Shown here piece by piece: positions 32,501 through 44,801 of a stretch of DNA of 64,000 bases (position 1 is the stretch's first letter; the number at the start of each line of letters is the position of its first letter). The notes under the pieces are model-generated. The model was given only the letters and a program-made list of their open reading frames with translations. It had not been told where the DNA came from and ran no database searches. This DNA is from Phragmites australis (taxonomy: Eukaryota > Streptophyta > Magnoliopsida > Poales > Poaceae). The DNA lies in NCBI RefSeq assembly GCF_958298935.1, contig NC_084928.1, positions 16,213,501 through 16,277,500 of the forward strand, written 5' to 3'. Position numbers and translations under genes: made by a program.

Positions 32501-35077
32501 TGTAACACCCGGTTTTAAAGGAACAAAATCAGGTATAACACATGTATGCCAGGATGCGTTACATCATCAGTGTATCATCACAGTGTCATTATTACAATAA
32601 TGTTATAACTTATTACAAAAGGACACGAGGGTCTAAAAGAAAACACAGTGAAACAAAGAGGGCTTCAGCGCCAAAGGTTCTTCCATCTTCCGCAAGCATC
32701 AACTGAGGGCACACCAGCCTAGAACAGGAGCTCCGGGTTGAAGTTGTCTTCATTGAAGGATGTAGCTTCATCGACGGCTTCTGAACATCAGAAGGAGATG
32801 CAAGAGAGGGGACAACAGGTGTGAGTACATAATGTACTCCACAAGTGCAGGAAAAGCATGATATGGGGCTTTAGTCAAGAGGTTAGACACTAGTTTACTG
32901 CACTAAGCAACCTTAACCCAGTGAGGTTTCACTGCTAAGAGACGATTCTATCGTTACAGAAGCCCCCTCTTGTGCCACTCGACCGTCCATTGGTGCCCAT
33001 AGAATCAGAGGGGGTGGACAATGATTTGGCCAGACCGTACTCATATAAGCCTCATGGTTGTGCGGTTTAGTCAGGTTATATGCTTCAAGAACTGGTCCTT
33101 AGGATCCCACACAAGAACAACCGCAAACCAACTATGCATTATCCGCATACATGCATTCCCACACCATCATCATACAAATATTCTGTTGGGATCCCTATAC
33201 CATGTTGCTACAAAATTACCATACCTGATTCTTGTTACATAATTATTAGTCAAAATTAACATTTATCCAACTATGACAGCACTAGCATATCTACCCTTTC
33301 TTACCCGTGATTCATCAATAATGACAAGGATAATCATACAAAAGCTAGTAAACCCTAACATGGGATTCCAAATTAGACAAGCATGCAATGAAGGATAACT
33401 AACTACATATGAATCCTAAAACAGGTGCAAGATGTTTAAGGATACTTGCCTTCAGCTGAGGGTTGTTCGAAGTCTTCGAAAACTTGATCTTGTAGAATCC
33501 CGAACTGATCTCCTCCTAATCGACACACTGGAAAAGCACACAAGGGAAACTACTAATAATAGTATACCAAACAGTACTAAAACTAGGTAAAAACACTATA
33601 AAAAGATTCTAGATGTCGCTACAAACATTTGAGCATGGAAATCACCCAAATCGGAGCTACATCAAAAAGTTATAAGCTTTTGAAGTTCCAAGGACTTTTC
33701 TGCAATTTTTACTTAATTACAGAGATTAAACCGATTTGTTTTTATACTGAAAATCCTTTTTACGGTGCAAGGTGACATCATAAGAAAATATGAATTATTT
33801 TTTAATAGGAAAAGGGACTGGGTCTATGGTTTGTGAACCGAAGGGAGGGGCTTCTGTCCACCGTGGACTGAGGGAGTCGGCGGGCATGCACTCGATGGCG
33901 GGGCGACCGGAGAGCAGCCGGACCCGCGCTCTGGCGGCCGAACCTTGTCGACGAGCGGCGAAACATGGAGAGGGGTGTGCGGGGGTCATCACCTTGGGGT
34001 GCTCGAAGGCCGGGAAGGGCGCTGGACAACCGACGACGAGGTAGATGACGGTGGTGGTCGGTGAAGCGTCAGGAACAGGCTCCGGTGGCTCAAACGATGA
34101 TGGCAAGCCCTAGGTTTGATGTCAAAGAGTCCTGCAGGGCCGGAGAATGAGTTAAAATGGCCGGAGATGGCTCAGAAATGGAGAGAAAGGTGTGGCGATG
34201 CGCTTCACAGGAGTTGAGGATGAAGGCATTGGCGACAGCATTTCCGGCGAAAGAAATGAGGGTGAAGGGGTAGCTCGGGTGCGGAACTTTGCAGAGAAGG
34301 TAATGACCAGTTTAAATAGGCACAAGAGGGGGAGGAAGTGGACTGGCCAGGGTGGTTTCCAAACAGCGAGCTAATGCCATAAATCAGAGTAATGGAGAAG
34401 GAAGGAGGGGAGAGGAAAAAGGGGCAGTTTCCATGCAACGAGTGAAGGAGGGGTGGAGATTGCGGCACGGTCGGATTTGGCAAAGGAACGGCTCGGGAGG
34501 GTCAGTGATTTTGAATCCGGTGACAGAATTTGCGGCTTCCCAGGTGGGCTGAAGGAGGAAGAAGCAGAGCTGGCTCGGGCGACTTGGCGGCTTAGCGGCT
34601 TGGCTATGAGCCCACGAGGTAGAGAGATAGAGGAGGGAGGGGGCCGATTCAGGCGTGGGGGCATTGGCTGGCTCTGGCAGACATGGGCAGGCTAGCCCGA
34701 CAGCCCATGCAGGAGAGGGGGAGGCAGCCCATGCGGGGAGAGAGAGGAAGGGGGAGGGGGAGGGAGGAAATTGGGCCGGAGAAGGAGAATCGGCCCGAAA
34801 AGCTTTTGACATTTTTGAAATTCCTTTCCTTTTTAAATTTTGAACCAAATTCAAAAGAGGTTTAAATGAGCGTCTTCTAGCGAACTTTTGCAAACATTTT
34901 TTACACATAAAAACCTATTGCAACTGCGACAGCATGAATGCATCAAACATGAATATAACCTATGGCAAATTTAAATTTAGAAATTAATTTGTTCTGTTTG
35001 AACAAAATTTACAACTTCTATTTTTATTCTAGCAAAATTTTAAACTATTGCAAAAATTAAAAATTTAGGATGTTACA
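32501..35077 (-). repeat. 3' LTR of chromovirus D
   Basis: This 2577 bp LTR has TGTAACACCC at the left end and GGATGTTACA at the right end, an inverted-repeat terminus. The minus strand carries the tract AAGGGGGTAGGTT (35090-35078) immediately before the LTR start. The region 33790-34850 is purine-rich with GC-rich pockets; the many ORFs there are shadows without domains. Confidence 0.8.
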
Positions 35078-35120
35078 AACCTACCCCCTTAGGTTGAATC
35101 TCGCCCTCGAGATTCGGAAG

Positions 35121-36009
35121 TGTTGGAGCAAGAGATTGTCTTGCCCCAACAAGTACAACGAGAGTTTCTTCTAAGAAGAAGACTCAAGCTTGGAGACCAA
35201 GTTTGAGAGGAAGGACACCACAAATGTATTTATTGTAGAAAAATGGATCAGTCTACGGGGAGTATCACAGCGTGACTTTGTGTTTGTGTACCTCTGTATC
35301 TTGTGTGGTGCTCCTTGTGTTTTGTTGAGCATTCTCCTTGTGACCCGTCCTTGCCCAGATGACCACGACCCCCTATTTATAGGGTGGTACGTAGCTTAGT
35401 GTACAAGTTATCACAATGTACAAATATCTAGGACCTAGCCAAATTATTGGGCCTTATCTTGGATAACTACTTTTTACCATACATAGAAGATAAATATCTA
35501 ATGTGGTAACTATTGTGGTGCCTGCCCCCTGAGGGGTGAGCCGGTCGCCAATTGCGGCCCAGTGCTGCTCTGCAGGGGGTGTCAGGATGACTTTTATCGC
35601 ACTGGGGTGTCAGGATAATCACCACTTTCACCGGCATTAATCGCCTGTCACCTCGCGTCAGGTCGGTTACAAGGGGGTGTCCTTTCTTCCCTAATATTAT
35701 CTCCGGAAACCTGCTATATCTTTAGGCTTCGGAAGGCCGCACATGCACCGAAGGGGTGGCTCAAAGGGGTCCGCAGCCTCTGGGGGTCAGGCCTCTTGCT
35801 GAGAGTCCGGAGGCCGAAGGCTCCGGACGAGCTTGCTGTAGCTCTGAGTTTTGGGAAGGCCACGTACGTACCGGAGAGGTGGCCCGAAGGGCCTCGTAGC
35901 CTCTGGAAGTTAGGCCTCCTACTGAGGGTCCAGAGACTGAAGTCTATGGAGGGACCTTTAGTAGCAATCTACAACTATTGTCCTCACGCTGGTCTATTTT
36001 CCCTTAACA
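35121..36009 (-). mobile_element. Solo LTR, family F (minus orientation)
   Basis: This 889 bp unit has TGTTGGAGCA at its left and TTAACA at its right end on the plus strand. It is flanked by a perfect duplication GGAAG (35116-35120 and 36010-36014). It is inserted in the last codons of the chromovirus D pol: the text on both sides rejoins as the usual pol terminus. The TATA word at about 35371 on the minus strand gives orientation. It is related to 12651-13918, but the U3 differs and lacks the 30 bp array. Confidence 0.9.
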
Positions 36010-36014
36010 GGAAG

Positions 36015-38786
36015 GATCAGAGAAGAGATGGGTAAACTCTGCCTCCATATCATCCTCTCTTTCTCAAGTTGCTTCCTCTTCTGAGTGATTCTTCCACTCA
36101 CTTTGCACATACGGACTCGCCTGTTTCGGGTAACCCGTTCTGACATCTCAAGAATCTTGACCGGATACTCTGAGTAAGAGAGATCTTATCGCACATCCAG
36201 TTCTTCTACTGGTAGCTACTCTTCGGGAACTCTTAGACACTTTTTCAACTATGACACATGGAAAACATCGTGTACTCCTGAGAGTTGTAGTGGTAACTCA
36301 AGCTGGTAAGCTACTTCTCCTCGTCTTCCCAGTATCTTGTATGTACCAATAAACCGAGGTGAAAGCTTGCCTTTGACCTTGAATCTACGTATCTAATTGG
36401 TGACACCTTGAGATACACAAAGTCTCCTACTTCCAAAGTCAGTTCTCGGTGTCGATTATTTGCGTAGCTCTTTTGTCTGGATTGAGCCATTTTCAGATTA
36501 TCTTTGATCTCTTGTACTTGCCTTTCTACTTCTCTCAGAACTTCCAGGCCAAAAACATTGCTTTCCCCAGTTTGATTCCAGAACAATGGGGTTCTACACT
36601 TACTTCCGTATAAGGCTTCAAAAGGAGACATCTTAAGGCTAGATTGATAACTGTTATTGTACAAGAACTCCGCATATGGCAGATTCTTGTCCCAACTGTT
36701 ACCATTCTTCACTGCACATGCTCTTAACATATCTTCAAGGATTTGATTTACTCTTTCTGTTTGTCCGTCAGTTTGCGGGTGATATGCTGAGCTGAAATTC
36801 AACCTTGTATCCATAGATTCATGTCGGTGTTGCCAGAACTGTGAAGTAAATTGACTGCCATGATCAGATATGATGATTTTGAGTACTCTATGTAGACAGA
36901 TAATTCTGGACATATATAACTCAGGTAATTTTGGACCTTGAAAGGTTTTTTTGATTGGAATGAAATGGGCTACTTTTGTCAACTGGTCAACTATGACCCA
37001 TATGGGGTCATATCCTAACTATGTTTGAGGTAGACCCACTATGAAATCAATGCTAATTTCTTTCCACTTCCATTCAGGTACTTTCAATGGTTGTAGCAGC
37101 CCAGCTAGTCTTTGATGCTCGGCTTTGACTCGCTGACAAATATCGCACAAAGCCACGTGTTTTGCTACTGTATGTTTCATTCTGTACCACCAATAGTGAT
37201 CCTTATGATCTTGGTACATCTTGGTACTCCCTAGGTGAATGGAATGTGTTGAATCATAAGCTTCCCTTAAAATTATATCAAATAGCCTTCACGTCCGGAA
37301 CACATATTCCGTGCTTGTACCACACTATGCCTTGCCTATCTTCAGTGAAATCTGGGGCTTTGTCAATTTTGATAATCTGCTTGATTTCCAAAATCTTCTC
37401 ATCCTCAAGCTGACCCTTTCTTATATCTTGTTCCAGCGTTGAGCCTATTTCCATTGCAACTACCACAGTGTTACACACCATTTCCAAATTCAACTTCTCA
37501 AATTCCTTGCATAGCTCAAGATTCATCTCTTGGAGAGTTATAGTGTTGACTAGAGGTTTCCCGCTCAAGGCATCAGGTACTACATTTGCCTTTCCTGGGT
37601 GGTAGTTGATTCCCAAGTTGTAATCCTTGATAAGCTCTAACCATCTACGTTGTATGAGGTTAAGCTCCGGTTGAGTGCAGATATACTTCAAACTCTTATG
37701 ATCTGAATAGATCTCACACCTTTGTTATCAGGTAATGTCTCCAGATCTTGAGTGCATGAACTACTACGGCTAGTTCCAAGTCATGTGTCAGGTAGTTCTC
37801 TTCATGCTTCCTTAACTGCCTGGATGCGTATGCTACTACATGACCTTCTTGCATGAGCACACATCCCAGTCCTTGATGAGATGCATCACAATACACCGAA
37901 ACTGGCTTCTAGGTGTCAGGCATGAATACTGGAGCTGAGGTTAACCTTTTCTTCAACTCATTGAAACTAGCTTCTCGAGTGACTATCCACTTGAAGTCTA
38001 CCCCTTTCTCTAGCAGTTCTGCCATTGGCTTTGCTATCTTGGAGAAACCTTTTATGAATCGACGATAATATCCTGCTAGACCCAAGAAATTATGGATCTC
38101 TGAAACATACTGTGATGCTTTCCAGTTCAGAACATCCCTTGCTTTGGATGGATCCACAAACACACCTCCTACTGATATAATGTGACCAAGGAAGGGAACT
38201 TCCTTTCAACCAGAACTCACACTTGCTCAATTTAGCATACAACTGATTCTCTCTGAGCTTCTGCAATACCATCCTTAGATGTTCCTCATGCTCTTCTTTG
38301 TTCTTGGAGTAAACCAGGATGTCATCAATAAATACTATGACAAACTTGTCCAAATACTCCATGAAGACCTTGTTCATCAGATACATGAAGTAGGTTGGGG
38401 CATTGGTCAACCCAAAAGAAATTACTGTGTACTCGTATAGACCATACCGAGTGACAAATGTCATCTTAGGAATATTCGAGGCACGAATCTTTAGTTGACG
38501 ATACCCAGATTGAAGGTCAATCTTGGAGAACACACATGCTCCTTTTAATTGGTCAAACAGATCTTCAATGTGGGGTTGAGGATACTTATTCTCGATTGTT
38601 ACTTCATTCAGGGTTCGATAATCTATACACATCCTTTGGGTTCTTGGGTACAAAGATAACTTGGGTTCTCCAGGGCGAAGAACTGGGGCAAATAAACCCT
38701 TTATCTAGTAGCTTATGGATTTACTCCTTGAGTTCAACCAACTGATTAGCATCCATTCTATATGGTCTCTTATATATAGGAGTCGT
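36015..38786 (-). pseudogene. Chromovirus D pol: RT, RNase H, integrase, chromodomain
   Basis: Minus-strand order: RT with [34 protein letters not shown] and catalytic [12 protein letters not shown] (38653-38090) continuing to 37909; RNase H with [15 protein letters not shown] and [19 protein letters not shown] (37896-37714); a linker; the integrase zinc finger with KHVALCDICQRVKAEHQ (37219-37019); the integrase core with ISDHGSQFTSQFW and HPQTDGQTERVNQ (36982-36311); and a chromodomain (EYPVKILEMSERVTRNR, about 36190-36010). Breaks include frame changes near 38163, 37714, 37278 and 37019. Enough is intact to classify it but not to function. Confidence 0.85.
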
Positions 38787-39786
38787 TCAAGGTACTAACT
38801 CAATGACAAGCTCAATTTCGCGATCAGGTGGCATACCTGGCAAATCCTCCAGGAAGACGTCTGGAAATTCATTGACCACTCTGCTATCTTCCACAACATT
38901 GGCCTTGTTGAGACTGGCGTTGATAGCTGACTCCGTCCTGGCTTGGAATTTCACCTTAGTACCATCTGTGTGTGTCAATTGTACTGACTTTGTAGCACAT
39001 CCAATGATTCCATTATACTTTGTCAACCAATCCATTCCCAGTATGATATCAATTTCCTAGGAATCAAGAATGATGAGGTTGGCAAGAAAGTTTACCCCCC
39101 TTATGTACATACTTATTTTAGGGCATACATACCTTGATTTCATTTCTCATCTAGGAGAACTAACTAGCACCTGGTTTTTCATTAATGCTCTTGGCAATTT
39201 ATATGTATTCACAAACTGAGATGATATGAAAGAATGTGTAGCACCAGAATCAAACAAAACTGTAGCAGGATGAGAGTTTGCAGAAAACATACCCAGCACT
39301 ACGTCAGGAGCATCATGGGATTCTTCCATGGTAACATGATTAACTCAACCATGCATAGCATTCTACCGAGGTTGCTGCTGTTGATTGTTGCCCTGAGCCT
39401 GTGTTTGGCCTTGCTGCTTCTTGGGACACTTATTGGCGAGGTGCCCAAAGTTGCCACAACTGAAACACGAGTCAATGTTGCTCAATCCTTGACCTGTGTG
39501 ATTCTGCTGCTAGGGCTGGTTGTTGTTGTTGGGTCACTGCTTCTGGAAGTTAGGGCGTGACTGCTGCTGTTGCACTAGCTGCATTGGCGGCTTGTAAGCT
39601 CCCGCAACCTGATTGGGCATCTTCTGTGGTGGCCTTTGTTGCTGATTTTGTCCTCCATGATGGAACATAGGACCTGTGGCAGGGGGGTTGAAGCGGGGAT
39701 GGTTGTTGCTGCCTAAAGACTGACCTAGCATGCTGCATTTACGTTCTTCTCCCAAATTTTGTCGCTTTTTCTCTATGATGAAAGCT
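38787..39786 (-). pseudogene. Chromovirus D protease and gag zinc-knuckle region
   Basis: The aspartic protease motif LFDSGATHSFIS lies at 39147-39329 and a following [15 protein letters not shown] segment at 38787-39035. Upstream (minus) are a CCHC knuckle (CFSCGNFGHLANKC, near 39430) and a glutamine-rich gag stretch to 39755. Stops separate the blocks. Collinear with chromovirus E at 23829-24700. Gag continues at 46292 after the copia insertion. Confidence 0.8.
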
Positions 39787-39791
39787 CTATC

Positions 39792-41387
39792 TGAAGGTGA
39801 TATGCCCCAGAGGCAATCATAAAGATGATTATATCACACGTCTATGTTAATGTACTTTTGAATAATATGTTATTCCAAGAATGACTTTTACATTGATTGG
39901 CAAGTATGTGACTTATTCACGAAACTCTTTATTTATATCATGATGTTATTCTTAGTTGATCCCTGGTCGCATATCATTGTGATGATATATAAGACCAGCA
40001 CATGTATTGATTGATGATCACATTTCGTGGATCATAGGTATAGAGATACCAAGTCAATAATATGGATATTTATGTTAGAGAACATGATGTTGGATAGACC
40101 CACCTTGGGATACTGCTGGGATAGTTATTTATGATGTGCCATCAGTTGTTATCTCAAATCAGGATCCTTAGACCTAAGATTGTCATTGAATTCCAGAATG
40201 TGTAGTGGCATACTTTGAGGCTACCAAATGCTATTTCGTAACTAGGTAGTCATAAAGGTAGTTTTCGGGCTTGTTATGAAACATGTCGTGGGGTGTGAGC
40301 GATCAAGATGGAATTTCCCTTTCCTTGATAACGGGAGAGATATCTCTGGGCCTTCGAGGTAGTTGGATCGAGAAAGTGCATGGTCATGCCAATATGATTA
40401 AGGAATTAGTCATGATGAATCCACTACTTAATCAAGTGAATGGTTGAGCTATCACAAGGGTGACACATATCTTGCCTTGAGCTTGACTGGTATCGTGAGG
40501 AGAAGGGATCGGTGTATGTGTATATCAAGGTTCAGCCGATATGATCTTTTGTGTATACTCAGGAGTCAACATGTCCTGCTAGGGACCGCTATTAATTTCA
40601 GTTTGGAAAGGGTTTCCGAGTCATAGCCGTTTGTACATAAACCTAACGGGTCACACACTTAATGGGTTATAACAAAACATGCGAATTGGATTTGTATATG
40701 GGTTTTGATTGGATTGTGATCCTTGAGAAGTTAGAGCCCTAAAGGGCTTCCAACGTGGGAGCCCATTGATGAGCTCTATATAAGGAGAGGCGTGGGTAGG
40801 ACGTGCCAAGGTTAATCCACTCCGAAACCCTAGCCACAGCCTTCCACACGATCTCCTAAAACCCTAGCCGCGCGTGCGGTGCTAGCACATTGGCGCTCAG
40901 CGTTTCTACCCAGTACGTATGCATACCATAGAGGCACTACTGCTATTGCGGAGCTGATCTTCTCGACGAGTTGATCGCGACGTGTTCAAGACTGGTCGCC
41001 GATCGTGATGAACTGGTCGATATACCTGCTCGTCTGATCGCGCAGCACAATGCGACCACTCGGGTCTGGTTGGACAGCACAACACAACCACTCAAAACTG
41101 GTCGAGGACGCGACAGACCTGATTGGGTGCTGGTCGAGGAGCACGACCACCTGCTTAGAGTTGACCGAGGAGCGTCACCACCTGTGTGGGGTTGGTCGTG
41201 GATCTGATCGAGAAGTTGCTCAAGGAGTTTGACGTGCACGACGTTGGATTGGTCTACTCTAACTCTTCTTCCGCTGCATTGCATATCGAGCGGTAACGAT
41301 CTATGATCTCCAACTAGCATGGTTTCCTATGTGAATGCGGTAGAAAATTTTTGTTTTAGGCTAGCATAGCCTGCCCGTTACCCTATA
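39792..41387 (+). repeat. 5' LTR of the copia element
   Basis: This 1596 bp LTR ends CCCTATA where the 3' LTR has CCCTACA. Its 3' third is rich in CTGGTCGA-like words (about 40970-41230). TATATAAGG at about 40777 is a likely promoter TATA box. Confidence 0.85.
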
Positions 41388-41388
41388 G

Positions 41389-41400
41389 TGGTATCAGAGG
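41389..41400 (+). other. Primer-binding site (initiator tRNA-Met type)
   Basis: TGGTATCAGAGG lies one base after the 5' LTR. It matches the 3' end complement of plant initiator tRNA-Met (TGGTATCAGAGC) except for the last base, the usual primer of copia elements. Confidence 0.85.
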
Positions 41401-42177
41401 CATCTTGCGTAGTTTTTTATCTGGATTGGTCACATATACGTGATATATGGTAGTAATAGATTGGATCTATTATTTTAGCGATTGATTCATGTGATGGATC
41501 AGTCATTGCACTGTTTGGTGTAATTGGGATCGGATGAGGTGTGAGTCAATGGAATCATACGACCAAAAATATTAGCTTGATCTCCCACCTGGCCGCGCGT
41601 GCGACCTGCCCCTACCGGCTGGAATCACCATCGGGCCCGACAACGCGCGCTGCTTAGTTGTCATCATTTCCAGAAAACCTCATGCGATGATCAATATGAT
41701 TGATCTAATGAAAATTGAGGCATTGTGAATGACTCGGAATCGGCTTGATATGATCAATCCGATGAGATTTTCATAGCGATTTCATAGATATGATCTATGA
41801 ACTTCTAAGAGGTTTTTATGGCGCTGCCCTGAAACCTGCGGGGGTGGCTTCCCCCTCGCCACCCATCCACTAACCAGATAGCGGGACCGCTATGCTGTCC
41901 GAGCCTAGGGCTTTTAGGGCTAACATGTTTTCATCATCCCGTTAGAATTCGATTCTGCACTTAACTTGTTTTTGCAAGGAATGATGTGAATAGTATGGAA
42001 TTTATGAGTATATGTTGCTTGTGTGTAATTTCATAGCCTGTGTGTCATGATTAATTGTAGCCAAAGGCTGTCATGTTATTGTATAATGGCCTGCATGCCA
42101 ACTTGTGATGCTTCTATTTCTCATGTAATTTTTCTAGTGCTATTAGGTGTAATAGACTAATACATGATGATGGAGAC

Positions 42178-43046
42178 TTGAAGCATGATGAACCGGAGGA
42201 CAGGGACCATGGTGATGACCTGGAGGATAGGGACCAGCTGATAATGCATCTATTGCTGATTAGAGGGCTTACGAGAAGCATACCAACAATTCACTCGATG
42301 TTAGCGGTCTCATGCTTTCCACTATGTCCTTTGCGCTTCAGAAGTAATATGAGAACACGAATGCTCATGATATGATTGTGGGACTCTGAGGCATGTTTGA
42401 GAACCAAGCTAGGGCCGAGAGGTTCAACACCTCCAAGTCCTTGTTTGCGTGTAGGTTGACAGAAGACAGTCCGGTTAGTCCTCATATGATCAAGATGATT
42501 GGTTACATTAAGAGCTTGGAAAAACTTGGTTTTCCCCTTAGTCCTAAGTTGGCTACAGATGTAATTCTCCAGTCGCTCCCTGCAAGCTTCGAGCCATTCA
42601 TTTTGAATTTTCATATGAATAGCATGGAGAAGAGCATGACCGAATTGCATGAGATGCTTAAGACTGCTGAGGAAAGTATTAAGAAAAGCTTTAGTCATGT
42701 GATGATGGTTCAGAAGGATAGCAAGAAGAGAAAGTGCAAGGCCAAAGCTAATGCATCAGATGAGATCTCAAGCTCAAAGCCTAAACCTATTGGAAAGTCC
42801 AAGGCTGGCCCTGTTGCTTCTGATGCTTGCAACCACTGCCATAAGCTTGGTCATTGGCGGAGGAACTGCAAGCTATACTTGGAAGACCTCAAGAAGAAGA
42901 AGAGAAGTAAGAATTCCACTTCAGGTATAAATGTTATTGAAATTAATCTTGGTACGCGTCCTAATGATTCATGGGTATGTGATACCGGATCAATGATTCA
43001 TACCTGCAAATCATTGCAAGGACTTAAAAGAATTGGAAGTATGTGA
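42178..43046 (+). pseudogene. Copia gag and start of protease
   Basis: The frame from 42393 gives a UBN2-type copia Gag core (MIGYIKSLEKLGFPLSP, LPASFEPFILNFHM, LHEMLKTAEESIKK), a lysine-rich stretch, a CCHC zinc knuckle (CNHCHKLGHWRRNC) and the protease active-site region (SWVCDTGSMIHTC). A UGA just before 42393 separates it from its N-terminal part, which is scrambled back to about 42178. The knuckle binds RNA and the DTG motif is the aspartic protease catalytic site. Confidence 0.8.
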
Positions 43047-44125
43047 GAGGCGAGATGGATGCTCATGTCGGCAATGGTGCAGAAATTGCTGCGTTGGTCG
43101 TTGGTGTTTATTCCTTATCGCTACCCTCAGGATTGGAATTAAATAATTTTTATTACATTCTTGCCTTGGGCAAAAATATTATATCTTCTTCATGTTTGGA
43201 AAAAGATGGATATGATTTCATAATAAATAACAAGTGTTGTTCGATTTATTTGAATGGTATGCTCTATTGTAATTATCCATCGATGAATGGATTATATATT
43301 CTAGATCTTGAGGATGTCCCTGTCTATAACATTAATATGAAGAAGCCTCAATATAATGATTTGAATCCCACTTTTATTTGTCATTGTCTCTTAGGTCATA
43401 TAAATGAGAAACGCATGCAGAGGCTCCATAAAGATGATCTTCTTGATTCATTTAATTTTGAATCATTTGATACATGCGAATTTTGTTTACTTGGCAAGAT
43501 GACTAAGACGCCTTTCACCCGTCAGGGAGAGAGGTTGAGTGAGTTGTTGGCCCTTGTACATATTGATGTATGTGGACTAATGAGCTCTATCGCTAGAGGT
43601 GGGTTTCAGTGCTTCATTACTTTTACCGATGACTTTAGTAGATATGGTTACATCTACCTAATGAGACACAAGTCTGAGTCCTTTGAAAAGTTTAAGGAGT
43701 TTCAGAATGAAGCACAAAATCAACTTGGCAAGACAATTACATTTCTGCGATCTGATCGTGGAGGTGAATATTTGAGTCATGAGTTTGGTGATCATCTAAA
43801 GCAATGTAGAATTGTTCCACAGTTGACTCCACCGGGGGCACCTCAATGGAATGGAGTGTCTGAACGGACGAACCAGACTTTGTTACACATGGTTTAGTCC
43901 ATGATGAGCCAAGCTGATCTTCCATTATCCTTCTGGGGATACGCTCTAGAAACTACTGCGTTCACTTTAAATAGGGTTCCATCTAAAGCTGTAGAGAAGA
44001 CACCACATGACATGGCTGGGAAGCGTCCCGGGTTGTCTGTCCTTAAGATCTGGGGTTGTGAGGCCTATGTAAAACGTTTGACGTCAGATAAGCTCACTCC
44101 CAGATCAGATAATGCACCACTATAG
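43043..44125 (+). pseudogene. Copia protease end and integrase
   Basis: The 284-codon frame (43043-43897) holds the pre-integrase HHCC region (HCLLGHINEKRM, CEFCLLGKM) and the DDE integrase core: HIDVCGLM (first Asp), FLRSDRGGEYLS (second Asp) and APQWNGVSERTNQTL (Glu). A stop at 43895-43897 is followed by the continuing frame to 44125 (PLSFWGYALETTAF, KIWGCEAYVK). The catalytic triad appears preserved, but the polyprotein is interrupted. Confidence 0.85.
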
Positions 44126-44154
44126 AAGGCGTTGCATTGTGTTGAGGTGCGATA

Positions 44155-44801
44155 GGGAAATGCAGTGGTTTAGGTGAATGTTTCTTTGTGGGGTATCCTA
44201 GGGAAACCAAAGGATATTACTTTTATAACCAGCAAGAAGGCAAAGTGTTCGTCTCCCGGAACAGTGCTTTTCTGGAGAAAGAGTTTCTCTCAAGGAACAT
44301 TAGTGGGAGCATGATGCAACTCGAAGAGATTCAGGAACCATCAAAAAGTGTTTCAGCTCCTACTGAACCACAATTGGATGTTACAAAACATGTTGTGGAG
44401 ACACCAGCCCCACGACGATCGGAAAGGATCAGTCGCGCACCTGAGAGGTTTATGTTCCTAACCATGGAGCAGCGTGATATATTATTATTGGGAAATAATG
44501 AATTTAAGACTTACTCGGAAGCGGTGGTGGGACTCTGAGAGATGTCTTGGAACCATGAGATCCGAGATAGAATCCATGCAAGATAATCAAGTCTGGAACT
44601 TGGTTGATCCACCTGATGGCGTCAAAGCAGTTGAGTGCAAATGGATTTTTAAGAAAAAGATAGACGTTGATGGAAATGTTCACATTTATAAGGCACTATT
44701 GGTTGAAATGGTTTTAGGCAGATTCAAGGTGTTGATTATGATGAAATATTTTTGCTCGTCGCAATGCTAAAGTCTATCCGGATCATCTTAGCAATTACCG
44801 C
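44155..44801 (+). pseudogene. Copia integrase tail and truncated RT
   Basis: 44188-44538 gives the post-integrase segment (FVGYPRETKGYYFYN-like, RRSERISRAPERF). After a frame change, 44560-44690 gives the start of RT (NQVWNLVDPPDGVKAVECKW, DVDGNVHIYKA) and then a scrambled piece to RIILAITAYHD. At that point the text switches to LTR sequence, so the RT catalytic YVDD region and RNase H are gone. Confidence 0.8.

Noticed and set aside
33790..34908. Many ORFs (up to 174 aa) on both strands
   Set aside because: They lie in the purine-rich part of the chromovirus D LTR, overlap each other and contain no domain.
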